Source: Rubinisphaera margarita
Lineage (GTDB): Bacteria; Planctomycetota; Planctomycetia; Planctomycetales; Planctomycetaceae
Direction: 5' to 3'
Length of the DNA stretch: 64,000 bases
Assembly: GCF_022267515.1 (NCBI RefSeq)
Contig: NZ_JAKFGB010000012.1
Span: forward strand, 372,001 to 436,000
Both the position numbers and the translations under genes were made by a program. The notes under the pieces are model-generated. The model made no database searches. It was not told the DNA's origin and saw only the letters and a program-made list of their open reading frames with translations. Positions 42,095 through 51,947 of this stretch are shown here, one piece after another (positions within the stretch are counted from its first letter, which is position 1; every line of letters begins with the position of its first letter).

Positions 42095-42823
42095 CTACAC
42101 GTCATCCAGCTTCTTCAGATGAAAATCAATCACCAGTGGCAGGTGGTCTGAGGCCGCGCGGGTCAGCTTGCGGCGGATGACTCGGGCTTCGTGGATATAG
42201 ATGTTGCCTTTGCAGAAGGCTTTGTCGAGCGAGCCCATTGGCAGGTACGCCGGGAATGAACGAAACCGTTTGAGAGGTTTCGTGATCTGCTGGAACCCGT
42301 GTTCTCGGAAATGCGCCGCTTCGAGCGTGTCCCGCCAGTCGTTGAAGTCGCCGACGATGATCATCGGCAGTTCGCACAGAGTGCAATACTCTTCCTGCTG
42401 AAGAAAATGAGCGACCTGACCGTGGCGTTGTTTCTCGGCCAGTCCCAGATGCCAGCCGACGACGACGAGCGGGCCTTCCGGAGTCACCACCACGGCCATC
42501 TGTGCACCGCGGCGTTTGCGATGCCGCAGCTTCAGGTCGATGTGATGCACTTCACGGATCGGAAAGCGGGAGAGGATCAGATTCCCGTACCCTCCTTCGC
42601 GGATGCGATGGTTCCACTGGAAGTCGAAACCGGGGTAGCCGAAGTGCCTGGCGAGCATCTCCGGCTGATGATGAAACCGGGTCCGGTTCATGTTGTGATC
42701 GACTTCCTGCAGGCAGATCAGGTCAGGGTTCTCGTGCTCGATGACGTCGATCGTCCGCTGCAAATTGTACCGCTGGTCGCGGCCTCCATACCCTTTCTGA
42801 ATGTTGTAACTCATCAGTCGCAT
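42095..42823 (-). CDS. Endonuclease/exonuclease/phosphatase family protein
   Basis: 242 residues from ATG 42823. EEP fold motifs in order: LMSYNIQKGYG (Asn), LICLQEVD (Glu), VVVGWHLGLAEKQR (His), MIIVGDFNDW (Asp-x-Asn) and ASDHLPLVIDFHL (Asp-His). All metal and catalytic residues are present, so it should be active as a phosphodiesterase or nuclease; the substrate (DNA, RNA or phospholipid) is open. Confidence 0.92.
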   Translation of the reverse strand: MRLMSYNIQKGYGGRDQRYNLQRTIDVIEHENPDLICLQEVDHNMNRTRFHHQPEMLARHFGYPGFDFQWNHRIREGGYGNLILSRFPIREVHHIDLKLRHRKRRGAQMAVVVTPEGPLVVVGWHLGLAEKQRHGQVAHFLQQEEYCTLCELPMIIVGDFNDWRDTLEAAHFREHGFQQITKPLKRFRSFPAYLPMGSLDKAFCKGNIYIHEARVIRRKLTRAASDHLPLVIDFHLKKLDDV

Positions 42824-43108
42824 TGTCGGAGTCTCTCGCTGACTGCTCTCGGTATGGAAAACAGACGGTAGCAAAAACCGATCCTGAATCCGCGGAATTC
42901 GGATGGAAAATCGTACGGACTGCCGTCTACAATGAACGTACTCGATCAGGAGAATATTGCAATGTGACCGGCGGCTTGCCGTCTGCGCCGATTCCCTTGA
43001 TCGTGATCCGGGCCTCTTCAGAGAAGTTGTCGTCCAAAGGAAGACCGTCTGTCTCCTTCCTCGACAGCAATACGATCTTCCCTGCGATTCTGAATGAGCG
43101 GACGTTCT

Positions 43109-44203
43109 ATGACGACTCCACGTGATGCCCTCGCTGCTTCGAGTTTCCGTTCCTACTCCGAAGAAGACATTAAGACGGCTGTTTCGCCCTCGCCCTTCGC
43201 GCGCCGCGGACCCGGAATGGTGGAAAGTCTCTTCTGGCTGTTTGGAACGGGTCTGCTCCATCTGCTTGGTGTGCTCGCGATCGCCGGCCTGCTGACGTCG
43301 GTATTCGTCGTGCGGGGAATACCATTTAACGATCTGGCGGTTCTGGAGTTTCTGGAATCGCAGGAACTCTCTCTGCTGGCGGGCGAACAGTTTGTTTTCG
43401 TGACCGGCGTATTGATTCTTGCGTGGTGGCGTCTGGGGGGAAATCTGGGACATCGTCTCAGCAGTCGGCCCCTTCCCTTTCAGCATCTCTTCCTGCTCAC
43501 CTGTCTGGTCATTCCGCTCTCGACGATTTGCACCGCCTTTCACAGCTGGGGGATGTCGGCCTGGAATTCATTGATCGACCACGTGCCGGCTCTGCAGCAG
43601 TTCGATACTACCCAGGCGATGCATGTGCTGCAGTCGATGTCAGCGGACACGCCAATGTGGGCTCTGTTGCTGGTTTTTGCCGTGGCTCCCGCGCTGGGCG
43701 AAGAGATCGTGTTTCGCGGCGTGATTGGTCGCGGATTGATTCATCGCTGGGGGATGCCGCTGGGAATACTGGTGACGTCGATTCTCTTTGCTGTGGCGCA
43801 CCTGCATCCTGTGCACGCTCTCGCGGTGCTGCCGATGGGAATCGTACTGCATTACGTTTACGTCACGACACGCAGCTTCTGGGCGCCGTTGTATTTGCAC
43901 TTCTGCAACAATGCCTACGCGGTGCTCCAGGCAACCGATCCCGTCGCCGGGCCCCACGAGATTCATTTCTCGGCCTGGCTGACGGTAACACTGAGCCTCG
44001 TGCTGTTTCTGTCCTTCCTCTGGGTCACACGGGTCCGCTGCGTCCGACACGACGGCATCGAATGGACGCCGCCGCGACCTTCCCTTGAGCTTCCCGTGGA
44101 GGTCCCACTGACGTTGACGTTCTCCAGTCTTCCCTGGCGGCTGTCACTTGGCGGACTCGTCCCACTCCTCGGTTTTCTGGCGGCTCGCGCAGCCCAGATT
44201 TGA
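43109..44203 (+). CDS. CPBP-family intramembrane metalloprotease
   Basis: 364 residues from ATG 43109 (ATG 43094 is in frame too). Polytopic: hydrophobic segments at about 40-70, 95-115, 130-150, 190-215, 225-250 and 300-325. CAAX/CPBP motifs: EEIVFRGVIGRG (double Glu plus Arg), FAVAHLHPVHAL (His) and LHFCNNAYAVL (His-x-x-Asn). Membrane-embedded protease or bacteriocin-immunity-like protein; substrate unknown. Confidence 0.9.
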   Translation: MTTPRDALAASSFRSYSEEDIKTAVSPSPFARRGPGMVESLFWLFGTGLLHLLGVLAIAGLLTSVFVVRGIPFNDLAVLEFLESQELSLLAGEQFVFVTGVLILAWWRLGGNLGHRLSSRPLPFQHLFLLTCLVIPLSTICTAFHSWGMSAWNSLIDHVPALQQFDTTQAMHVLQSMSADTPMWALLLVFAVAPALGEEIVFRGVIGRGLIHRWGMPLGILVTSILFAVAHLHPVHALAVLPMGIVLHYVYVTTRSFWAPLYLHFCNNAYAVLQATDPVAGPHEIHFSAWLTVTLSLVLFLSFLWVTRVRCVRHDGIEWTPPRPSLELPVEVPLTLTFSSLPWRLSLGGLVPLLGFLAARAAQI

Positions 44204-44437
44204 GCGTTGAGACTCCTTTCTCGGCTGCAGTCCCATGGTCGCGCTAGCATCGTCCCGCGAAATGCGTTGGACGGGATGACAACGTGGAATTCGTTTCGGC
44301 CTGATTCCGGGAAGCCGGTCGCACTTTTTCCGGGAGCCGATACAATCAACTGGTACAACTCCTGAAGTCTTTCATGGCGGTCAGGACTTGAAATCCAGCG
44401 ACGTTTCCCTCCTCAGTTCGGCTTCTCTGAAACTCTC

Positions 44438-45373
44438 ATGCGTCTGATCCGTGACCTCGATGATTTCGAACCCTTTCGCGGTGGAGTTGTGTCCATCGGA
44501 AACTTCGATGGCGTGCATCTGGGACATCGATCAATGCTGCAGACGCTCGTTTCCCTGGCTCGCAAACTGAATGTCCCCGCGACGGCGATGACGTTCGATC
44601 CTCCTCCGGTGGCGTTGATTGCTCCGGAACGGGTGCCGCCGCGGCTCAGTACCGTGGAACGGAAAGCTGAGCTGATCGCGTCTCTGGGGATCGATTGCCT
44701 GTTGGTTTACCCGACGAATCGCGAGTTTCTCCGTCTGTCGCCTCAGGATTTCTTTGAGACGATCGTGCGACAAAGTCTGGCTGCTCGCGGGCTGGTGGAA
44801 GGCCCGAACTTCTTTTTCGGTCGCGATCGTCAGGGCGATGTTGAACTGATGGCCGAGATGGCAGCCGGGCATGCGATGGAGTTTGCCGTCGCTCCTGCGG
44901 TAGAGCGGGAAGGAACCGTCGTGTCGAGTTCGGCCATTCGACGGATGATCGCAGCAGGAGAAGTCGATCGAGCCGCAGACTGGCTGGGACATCCGTATCG
45001 CATCTCCGGACAGGTTCGTACAGGAGCCGCCCGGGGCCGTGTGCTGGGATTTCCGACGGCCAACCTGGAGGGAGTCGAGACGTTGCTGCCCCGGGAAGGT
45101 GTCTACGGCGGGTTGGCCTGGGTGGATGGCATCGGTTATCCGGCTGCATTGAATATCGGGACCAATCCGACGTTCGCTGACGGCAATTTCAAGCTGGAAG
45201 TTCATCTGATCGGATACGAAGGTGATCTGTACGACCGGCAATTGAGCGTCGATCTGCTGGCCTTTGTTCGCGAAACGCGTAAATTTGCCGATGCGGACGA
45301 GCTCCGCGATCGGCTGCAGCAGGACGTCTCACAGATTCGCCGCCTGGCGGAATCTGTCGCCGAGAAGCATTGA
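44438..45373 (+). CDS. ribF: Bifunctional riboflavin kinase/FAD synthetase
   Basis: 311 residues, normal for RibF. N-terminal adenylyltransferase: VSIGNFDGVHLGHRSML (HxGH-type), FFFGRDRQGDV and VVSSSAIRRMI; C-terminal kinase: GRVLGFPTANLEG, YGGLAWVDG and ALNIGTNPTF. Converts riboflavin to FMN and FAD. No FMN riboswitch was recognised upstream. Confidence 0.95.
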   Translation: MRLIRDLDDFEPFRGGVVSIGNFDGVHLGHRSMLQTLVSLARKLNVPATAMTFDPPPVALIAPERVPPRLSTVERKAELIASLGIDCLLVYPTNREFLRLSPQDFFETIVRQSLAARGLVEGPNFFFGRDRQGDVELMAEMAAGHAMEFAVAPAVEREGTVVSSSAIRRMIAAGEVDRAADWLGHPYRISGQVRTGAARGRVLGFPTANLEGVETLLPREGVYGGLAWVDGIGYPAALNIGTNPTFADGNFKLEVHLIGYEGDLYDRQLSVDLLAFVRETRKFADADELRDRLQQDVSQIRRLAESVAEKH

Positions 45374-45423
45374 AATCGATTCGCGACAGAATCGAAGTCT
45401 CCGACTGAGAGTCAGATAGTTAC

Positions 45424-47091
45424 GTGGAAACCCATCCCCTGAAATTCCTGAAAAATCTTCGCCGAACAGGCGAGATCGCCGCGATTCTGATCAATCACGG
45501 CTTCGGGGATCTTGTGGAGACGATCGGGCTCAACAAGTATCTGAACTGGGGGCGTCGCAAGCTTCTCAAGCATACCGAAGAAGACACCCGTTCGCTGACG
45601 CGAGCCGAGCGGGTTCGTCGTGCCATCGAGTCACTGGGACCGACATTCATCAAGTTCGGTCAGGTCCTGAGTACCCGCCCCGATCTGGTGCCCCGGGATG
45701 TCGTCGACGAACTTTCCCTGTTGCAGGAGCAGGTGCCGCCGTTCGATTCGCAGGTTGCGATTCGAGCGATCGAGAAATCACTCGGAAGACCGATCGAAGA
45801 ATGCTTCGCGGCTTTTGAAGAAGCGCCGCTGGCGACAGGTTCACTCGGACAGGTTCATACAGCCAAATTACGGGACGGCCGGGAAGTGGTCGTGAAGATT
45901 CGCCGTCCCCGGGCGGTTCACGAGGTCGAACGCGATCTGGCTCTGATGCACGAACTGGCGGCTCTGTTGAACAAACGGGTCCCGGAGTCGGAAGTCTTCG
46001 ATCCGATCGGACTGGTTCGGAACTTCGAACGAACGATTCGGCGTGAATTGAATTATCTTCGAGAAGCGCGAACGATTGAAGAGTTCGCCAAGATGTTTGA
46101 GGACGATGCCTCGCTCTATGTTCCCCAGGTATATCCGGAGCTGTGCACGGAAGAGATCCTTGTCATGGAACGGATCCGCGGGCATAAGATTTCGGATATC
46201 GCTTTGGTCCCCTGTTTGTGGGAAAAGCGGCAGATGATCGCGGCGAACGGCGCCCGGATTTTTCTCAAGCAGACCTTCGAGTTTGGTCTGTTTCACGGCG
46301 ATCCCCATCCGGGCAACTTTCGAATTCTCAGTGATGGTGCGATCTGCCTGCTCGACTTTGGAATGGTGGGTCTGCTCGACGAGACGATGCGGGCAAACCT
46401 GGTCGATCTGTTCGTGGCCACCGCTCAGAAAGATACACGGCGCAGCATGGGGATCATGCTGAGCATTGGCGACTGCGATCATGAGATCGACGAACGGCTG
46501 TTCAATGCTGACTACCGGGAGTTCATCGACAAGTATTATGGGCTGCCGCTGGAGCGTCTGGATATCGCGGCTCTACTCCGCGACTTTGTCGGGATTCTGT
46601 CGACACACCGGATTCGCTGTCCCGGCGACCTGATGCTGCTGATTCGTGCGATCGTGCATCTCGACAGCGTGGGGCGGAAGATCGATCCGGAGTTCAATAT
46701 CATCGAGCATGCTGTCCCCCGGTTCAAGAAACTGATCCGCGACCGGTATCGTCCTGATCAAATGTGGGAGCGTTTCTGCGAAGAGGCCCGCATTCTGGGG
46801 CGAGCCGCCCACGACATTCCGACCGAACTGGCCGTCGCTCTCAAGAAGTTCAATCGCGAAGACTCGCAGATCAAGCTTCGTCTGACCGGACTCGAATACA
46901 TGATTACCGAACTCGATCGATCGAGTAACCGCATCGTGGTCAGTATGATCGTGGCCGCTTCAATCCTGGCATCGAGCCTTCTGATTCGCAGCGGCGTGAC
47001 GAACGACTGGTTCAGCGTGCCGATGTATCTGATTTCGAGCTGCCTGGGGATCTGGCTGATCTATGGGATCTTCCGCAGCGGACGGCTGTGA
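45424..47091 (+). CDS. UbiB/ABC1/Coq8-like atypical kinase
   Basis: 555 residues from GTG 45424. Motifs: FIKFGQVLSTRPDLVP (KxGQ-type signature), APLATGSLGQVHTA (the Ala-rich loop AAASLGQVH reads ATGSLGQVH here), VVVKIRRP (Lys), ELNYLREA (Glu), FGLFHGDPHPGNF and LLDFGMVG (catalytic and metal residues). Two C-terminal hydrophobic segments (about 505-550). Related to the ubiquinone-pathway kinase-like protein UbiB; exact role in this organism unknown. No ubi genes adjacent. Confidence 0.92.
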   Translation: METHPLKFLKNLRRTGEIAAILINHGFGDLVETIGLNKYLNWGRRKLLKHTEEDTRSLTRAERVRRAIESLGPTFIKFGQVLSTRPDLVPRDVVDELSLLQEQVPPFDSQVAIRAIEKSLGRPIEECFAAFEEAPLATGSLGQVHTAKLRDGREVVVKIRRPRAVHEVERDLALMHELAALLNKRVPESEVFDPIGLVRNFERTIRRELNYLREARTIEEFAKMFEDDASLYVPQVYPELCTEEILVMERIRGHKISDIALVPCLWEKRQMIAANGARIFLKQTFEFGLFHGDPHPGNFRILSDGAICLLDFGMVGLLDETMRANLVDLFVATAQKDTRRSMGIMLSIGDCDHEIDERLFNADYREFIDKYYGLPLERLDIAALLRDFVGILSTHRIRCPGDLMLLIRAIVHLDSVGRKIDPEFNIIEHAVPRFKKLIRDRYRPDQMWERFCEEARILGRAAHDIPTELAVALKKFNREDSQIKLRLTGLEYMITELDRSSNRIVVSMIVAASILASSLLIRSGVTNDWFSVPMYLISSCLGIWLIYGIFRSGRL

Positions 47092-47172
47092 CTCTGCGAC
47101 GGTGACGGGGTATGACTGCGTGATTAGACACCGGCCGAGCTGGTGTCACCCGACTCAAGGAATATGCGAACG

Positions 47173-47895
47173 ATGCACGAAACGAAGATTGGCCCGCTGA
47201 ACTGTTGGGTTCAGGGGGATCCGGAAACGGCGAAAATTCTGGCGGTGTTTGCTCACGGCTTCGGAGCACCGGGAACCGATCTGGTGGCACTTGGTGAAGA
47301 ACTGTTTCAGATCGACGATGAGCTCGTCGGGCAGGTGGCGTTCGTTTTTCCCGCCGCTCCGCTCTCGTTGGAACACATGGGAATGCCTGGCGGCCGTGCG
47401 TGGTGGGAGATCAATATGATGAGACTCCAGCAGATGTTGGAGACGAATCGGATCGAGGAACTCGTCAATACCGAGCCTCCGGGACTGCGCGAAGCTCGCG
47501 AGCTTTACCTCGATTTTCTGGGGGCTCTGTGTCGCGAGGCGAATAAAGAGTTTCATCAACTGGTTCTGGGCGGCTTCTCGCAGGGGGCGATGCTGTCGAC
47601 TGATCTGTTCATGCGGCATTCGGCCACGCCCGCCGGTCTCTGTCTCTTTTCCGGTACAACGATCTGTCTCAACGAATGGCGGGAGCTGGTTGTCGGGAAG
47701 CCGGGTCTTCCAATCTTTCAGTCACATGGACGCCAGGACCAGATTCTGCCATTTGAAGCGGCTTTGATTCTGCGAGATCTACTAAACGCGTCGGGGCAGG
47801 AAGTCGAGTTCCTCCCCTTCAACGGGCCGCACACCATTCCTTACGAAGCACTCAACCAGACTGCAGCCCTCCTGAAGGGGCTGGCAAGCAGCTGA
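47173..47895 (+). CDS. Phospholipase/carboxylesterase-like alpha/beta hydrolase
   Basis: About 240 residues. Motifs: FAHGFGAPGTDL (oxyanion), LVLGGFSQGAMLS (nucleophile Ser), QSHGRQDQILPFEAA (Asp) and FNGPHTIPYE (His). Start uncertain: AAGGA at 47156-47160 fits ATG 47173 best, but ATG 47164 and GTG 47143 are in frame. Cytoplasmic carboxylesterase; substrate unknown. Just upstream of pyrB. Confidence 0.88.
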   Translation: MHETKIGPLNCWVQGDPETAKILAVFAHGFGAPGTDLVALGEELFQIDDELVGQVAFVFPAAPLSLEHMGMPGGRAWWEINMMRLQQMLETNRIEELVNTEPPGLREARELYLDFLGALCREANKEFHQLVLGGFSQGAMLSTDLFMRHSATPAGLCLFSGTTICLNEWRELVVGKPGLPIFQSHGRQDQILPFEAALILRDLLNASGQEVEFLPFNGPHTIPYEALNQTAALLKGLASS

Positions 47896-48002
47896 ATTGC
47901 GGGGAAGGAACGAAGTCTGCCTCAGTTACTCGACGCTGTTCCTCGGGCCGATTAGAATCGATGATGAAGAGACCTTAACGGATCGAGGACAGACACTGCA
48001 GC

Positions 48003-49004
48003 ATGGTTTCGTTCAAAGACTACTTTCAAAGCGGCCCGGTCCGCTGGACCCAGCGTCATCTCCTGGGACTGGAACATCTTTCCGCCGATGAGATCACGCT
48101 GATTCTCGATCAGGCGGCCGAGTTCAAACGACTCGCCAACGAAGGCCACACCAAGCTGAAGCTGCTGAATGGCGTTGTGGTCGGTAACCTGTTCTTCGAG
48201 CCTTCGACGCGCACTCGCACAAGTTTTGGACTGGCCGCAAAGCGACTCTCCGCCGATACCGTCGACTTCTCACCTTCTGGCAGCAGCCTTTCCAAGGGGG
48301 AATCGTTCCTCGATACGGCTCGTAATATCGAAGCGATGGGCGTCTCGTTGATGGTGGTTCGACACAAGACGCCGGGGGCTCCGATGTTCCTCTCTCAGCG
48401 GCTCGACTCGGCCGTCCTGAATGCGGGCGACGGAACTCATGAGCATCCGACTCAGGGATTGCTCGACCTGATGACCATGCGCGAACAATGTGGCGATCTG
48501 GCGGGAAGAACCGTCGCGCTCGTTGGAGATATTCGCCATTCCCGAGTGGCTCGATCAAACATCTGGGGTCTGACCAAGCTCGGAGCCCATGTCATCGTCT
48601 GCGGTCCGGCGACACTGATTCCTCCGCGAATTGAAGAGCTGGGCGTCGAAGTGTCCTACTCACTTGATGATGTGATTCCGAGGGTTGACTGCGTCAATCT
48701 GTTGCGAATTCAGTTCGAGCGGCAACGGGGAGCTTTCTTCCCTTCGATTCACGAGTATGCCCATCTGTTCGGAATGAACGCGAGCCGATTGAGCCGGGCG
48801 CGTGAAGACGTCGTCATTCTGGCTCCCGGACCGATCAATCGTGGTGTGGAAATCACGCCGTTCGTGGCTGATGGAAGTCACTCCGTGATTCTGGATCAGG
48901 TCAGCAATGGACTGGCTGTGCGAATGGCCGCGCTGTATCTGCTGCACCGTCGACAGCAGGAACTGTCATCGAGTCCGGCTCCGGTCGATATGACTCTGAT
49001 TTGA
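48003..49004 (+). CDS. pyrB: Aspartate carbamoyltransferase catalytic chain
   Basis: 333 residues, the length typical of the long PyrB of Pseudomonas. Carbamoyl-phosphate site FFEPSTRTRTSF (66-75), the second loop SKGESFLDTARNIEAM, THEHPTQGLLD, and the C-terminal INRGVEITPF. The canonical His-Pro before GPINRGVEI reads Ala-Pro here. It makes carbamoyl-aspartate in pyrimidine synthesis. The next gene encodes a degenerate dihydroorotase, which in known cases forms a complex with PyrB. Confidence 0.95.
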   Translation: MVSFKDYFQSGPVRWTQRHLLGLEHLSADEITLILDQAAEFKRLANEGHTKLKLLNGVVVGNLFFEPSTRTRTSFGLAAKRLSADTVDFSPSGSSLSKGESFLDTARNIEAMGVSLMVVRHKTPGAPMFLSQRLDSAVLNAGDGTHEHPTQGLLDLMTMREQCGDLAGRTVALVGDIRHSRVARSNIWGLTKLGAHVIVCGPATLIPPRIEELGVEVSYSLDDVIPRVDCVNLLRIQFERQRGAFFPSIHEYAHLFGMNASRLSRAREDVVILAPGPINRGVEITPFVADGSHSVILDQVSNGLAVRMAALYLLHRRQQELSSSPAPVDMTLI

Positions 49005-49011
49005 TCTGCAG

Positions 49012-49030
49012 GGTGCGTTTCCGACGCACC
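49012..49030. other. Perfect 7-base hairpin in the pyrB-pyrC' gap
   Basis: GGTGCGT (49012-49018) pairs with ACGCACC (49024-49030) around TTCCG. No T-run follows, so it is not an intrinsic terminator; an mRNA-stabilising or repeat role is possible. Confidence 0.4.
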
Positions 49031-49139
49031 GGAATTTCTCATACTTCTACGCCGTTAATGGTGCGTGATTGCGCATCTGCGGAATCCGGACGAAACTGGC
49101 GGTCTTCGGCCCTAAGCGGAGACAACACAGGCCCTCCCC

Positions 49140-50417
49140 ATGAAGAGTATTCTGATTAAGAACGGACGCGTCATCGATCCGGCCAGCGGTCGCGATGAGG
49201 TCACGTCGGTGCTGATTCGCGATGGCCACGTGGCCGCGATTGGTTCCAGTGAAGCCCAGGTCGATCAGGTGATCGATGCTTCCCACATGATCGTCGCACC
49301 GGGTCTGATTGACATGCGGGTTTCCCTGCGGGAGCCGGGAAACGAAGAAGACGAGACGATCGAATCGGGAACGGCGGCTGCTCTGGCGGGGGGGTTCAGC
49401 ACGATCGCCTGTATGCCCGATACCGATCCGCCTGTCGACAGTCGGGCCGCCGCGGAGTTTGTGATTTTGCAGGCAGGCCGAGCTGGGAACTGTCGCGTCG
49501 TGCCGATCGGAGCTGTCACGAAACAACTGGAAGGTCAGGAACTGGCGGAGATTGGGCAACTCGTTGATGGCGGAGCCCGAGCATTCAGCGACGCCAAGCA
49601 GCCAATCGCCAGTGCCGAGGTGATGCGTCGCGCTCTCGAATATACCGCGATGATGAATCGGCCGATTTTCCATCATCCTCAGGTTCCCGAACTGGTGGCC
49701 GGCGGATTGATGCACGAAGGCTTCTATTCGACGCTGATGGGCATGCCGCCCATGCCAGCCGCAGCCGAGACGATCATGATTCATCGTGATCTCACGCTGG
49801 CGGAAATGACGGCCGGTCGTTTGCACCTTATGGGCGTTTCGACCGGGGAAGGCGTCGAGCAAATTCGTCGAGCCCGGGAGCGAGGGGTTCGTGTGACGGC
49901 CGATGTCACGCCGCATCATCTCTTCTTCCGCGACGAGCATCTGCAGACCTTTCACTCCAAGTACAAGGTGAATCCTCCGTTCCGGACTGAGGCCGATATC
50001 GAATGTCTGATTGAGGGACTCAAGGATGGCACGATCGATGTCATCACGAGTGATCATCAGCCTTATGCCGAAGAGAAGATCACCTGCGAGCTCGACCAGA
50101 CACCGTTCGGCGTCGTTGGCCTGGAGACGCTGGTGCCAGCCTGCATTACGCGGCTCATCAGTACCGGGATTCTCTCGTGGGCCGAACTGCTGGCAAAGCT
50201 CACTGTTCATCCCGCGCGTATTCTCGAGCTGGATGCCGGTGTGCTCGATGTCGATCGCGTGGCGGATATCACCATCATCGATCCGCGTCCGACTACCAGG
50301 ATTGATCCGCACACCTTCCGCAGCAAGGGACGACGAACGCCGTTTGCTGATATGGAACTGTCGGGGAAAATTGCTCACGTTCTGGTAGGCGGCGAACTGC
50401 GATTTTCCGACGTCTGA
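49140..50417 (+). CDS. Dihydroorotase-like PyrC' lacking most zinc ligands
   Basis: 425 residues with a clear amidohydrolase/dihydroorotase scaffold (IVAPGLIDM, LREPGNEEDETIESGT, DVTPHHLFF, YKVNPPFRTEAD, PFGVVGLETLVP). The active site is broken: the metal HxH of GLIDMHVHLREPG reads RVS (R60, S62), the HxxHVST segment reads HLMGVST (G232), and the DHAPH tail reads DHQPY (Y309); D305 is kept. This is the pattern of the non-catalytic PyrC' that Pseudomonas ATCase needs to assemble, and it stands directly behind pyrB. An active PyrC should be elsewhere in the genome. Confidence 0.88.
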   Translation: MKSILIKNGRVIDPASGRDEVTSVLIRDGHVAAIGSSEAQVDQVIDASHMIVAPGLIDMRVSLREPGNEEDETIESGTAAALAGGFSTIACMPDTDPPVDSRAAAEFVILQAGRAGNCRVVPIGAVTKQLEGQELAEIGQLVDGGARAFSDAKQPIASAEVMRRALEYTAMMNRPIFHHPQVPELVAGGLMHEGFYSTLMGMPPMPAAAETIMIHRDLTLAEMTAGRLHLMGVSTGEGVEQIRRARERGVRVTADVTPHHLFFRDEHLQTFHSKYKVNPPFRTEADIECLIEGLKDGTIDVITSDHQPYAEEKITCELDQTPFGVVGLETLVPACITRLISTGILSWAELLAKLTVHPARILELDAGVLDVDRVADITIIDPRPTTRIDPHTFRSKGRRTPFADMELSGKIAHVLVGGELRFSDV

Positions 50418-50531
50418 CAATCAGCTTCGCTGACAACTTGTCGCACATCGCGGGAGAACGGCTGACGCAGGCCGTCATTCACCTACAATTCCTGGATGAA
50501 CTGTAATGCCGCTCATCCAGGTGCTGAACCA

Positions 50532-51947
50532 ATGACCTGCTCGAAGAAATCTCGCTCGCTTATCGATAGGCTCGTTCTGGCTGCGCTGACTGTGTCCCTG
50601 CTTTCCGGCTGTGGTCGTCGCGCCGAACCTGAGTTCACAGCTGATCCGCTCACCAAGACGTTGCTGCCCGAAGCTCAGAAGGCCGTGAGCGGAGAGATGG
50701 AGCAGAATTTCGGCACGTTGAAGAACCTGCACGTTCCCCTCGAGGCCCCGCTCAACTGGGGTGGTGTCAATGGAACGCTGGAACGTGAATCAGCCACCGG
50801 CGAGTCGGGTTCTCAATGGCGAGCCGCGCTCGCAGGGGGTTCGCAGCTCCAGTCCGGTGAGAAACTGCGTGTCGTCTCGTCCGGCGATGTTTCTCTTGAG
50901 TTTCCCGCCGTACTAACGGTTGAGTCCTATACCAGCTCACAGGGCTTAGTGCAGGTGAAGGAGGAACTGCCGAACGAAGCGACAGAGCCGGTCAAGATCG
51001 TGGCCCGGCCGACGCATCAGCTGGTGACCGGACAGACGCTGTATACGCGCCACTGCGCGGCTTGCCATGGAGTCAGTGGAGCTGGAGATGGTCCGCAATC
51101 GCAGATTCTGAATCCGAAGCCGCGAGATTTTCGATATGGCCTGCTGAAGTACACCTCCACCTCGATCGGCCACAAGGCGAGTACGAAGGACTTGCGGCGA
51201 ACGATCAAAGAGGGGATCGCCGGGACCGGAATGCCGGCGTTCAAAGCTCTCGCTAATCAGGAGATTGATCAGATCATTGACTATGCGAAGTACCTGGCGA
51301 TTCGCGGAGAAGTCGAACGTTCAGTCGCAACTGATGCCTCGATCGATTTCTCCAGAACGGCCGTCGCAGACCGGAAGATGTCGGAGGTCTCGAAAGATCT
51401 GGCCGACTATGTCGCTGACGATCTGCCTGAGATCTTCCTTGATGAGATCGCCCGCATTTGTCGGCAGTGGGAACAGGGGGACGCCAAGTCGAATGTCGTG
51501 AAGCCGACTTTGGCTCGGCCCGATCCGCTGGAGCCATCGCAGGCCGATGCGAATGTGACCTCGCTCGCGAATGGTCGGCGGATTTATTTGTCCAAGTCCG
51601 GGCAGTGTGCGAGCTGCCACGGCGAGACCGGTCGCGGCGACGGCTCGCAGACGCAACAGTTTCACAAGCGGCGGGATGGTTCTTCCTACGACAGACCGGG
51701 GCTGCACGATGCCTGGGGCCATCCGGTTAAGCCGCGGGATCTCACGTACGGCGTCTTCCACGGAGGCCGCGATCCGGTCGATATCTACCGTCGTGTGTAT
51801 GCAGGTGTGAAGGGAACCCCGATGCCGGCTTATGGTATGTCGGGGCTTTCGGAAGCGGAGATCTGGGATCTCGTCAACTATCTGCTTTATCTGGCCGGGG
51901 ATTATCCGCAGATTTCTGAGGACGATCTGACGTTGTCGTCGAACTGA
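50532..51947 (+). CDS. Dihaem c-type cytochrome lipoprotein
   Basis: 471 residues from ATG 50532. Lipobox LLSGC with Cys27 gives an outer- or inner-membrane-anchored protein. Two haem sites CAACH (175-179) and CASCH (359-363), each followed by the usual GAGDG or GRGDG and later a MPAF / MPAY Met-type axial ligand. The N-terminal 170 residues lack a haem and may bind a partner. It probably carries electrons in the periplasm; partner oxidase or reductase not in the window. Confidence 0.92.
   Translation: MTCSKKSRSLIDRLVLAALTVSLLSGCGRRAEPEFTADPLTKTLLPEAQKAVSGEMEQNFGTLKNLHVPLEAPLNWGGVNGTLERESATGESGSQWRAALAGGSQLQSGEKLRVVSSGDVSLEFPAVLTVESYTSSQGLVQVKEELPNEATEPVKIVARPTHQLVTGQTLYTRHCAACHGVSGAGDGPQSQILNPKPRDFRYGLLKYTSTSIGHKASTKDLRRTIKEGIAGTGMPAFKALANQEIDQIIDYAKYLAIRGEVERSVATDASIDFSRTAVADRKMSEVSKDLADYVADDLPEIFLDEIARICRQWEQGDAKSNVVKPTLARPDPLEPSQADANVTSLANGRRIYLSKSGQCASCHGETGRGDGSQTQQFHKRRDGSSYDRPGLHDAWGHPVKPRDLTYGVFHGGRDPVDIYRRVYAGVKGTPMPAYGMSGLSEAEIWDLVNYLLYLAGDYPQISEDDLTLSSN

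Noticed and set aside
44204..44437. FMN riboswitch upstream of ribF
   Set aside because: The conserved riboswitch core is not present in this gap.
49140..50417. Annotation as a functional dihydroorotase
   Set aside because: Three zinc or catalytic-site positions are replaced, so a structural PyrC' role is more likely.
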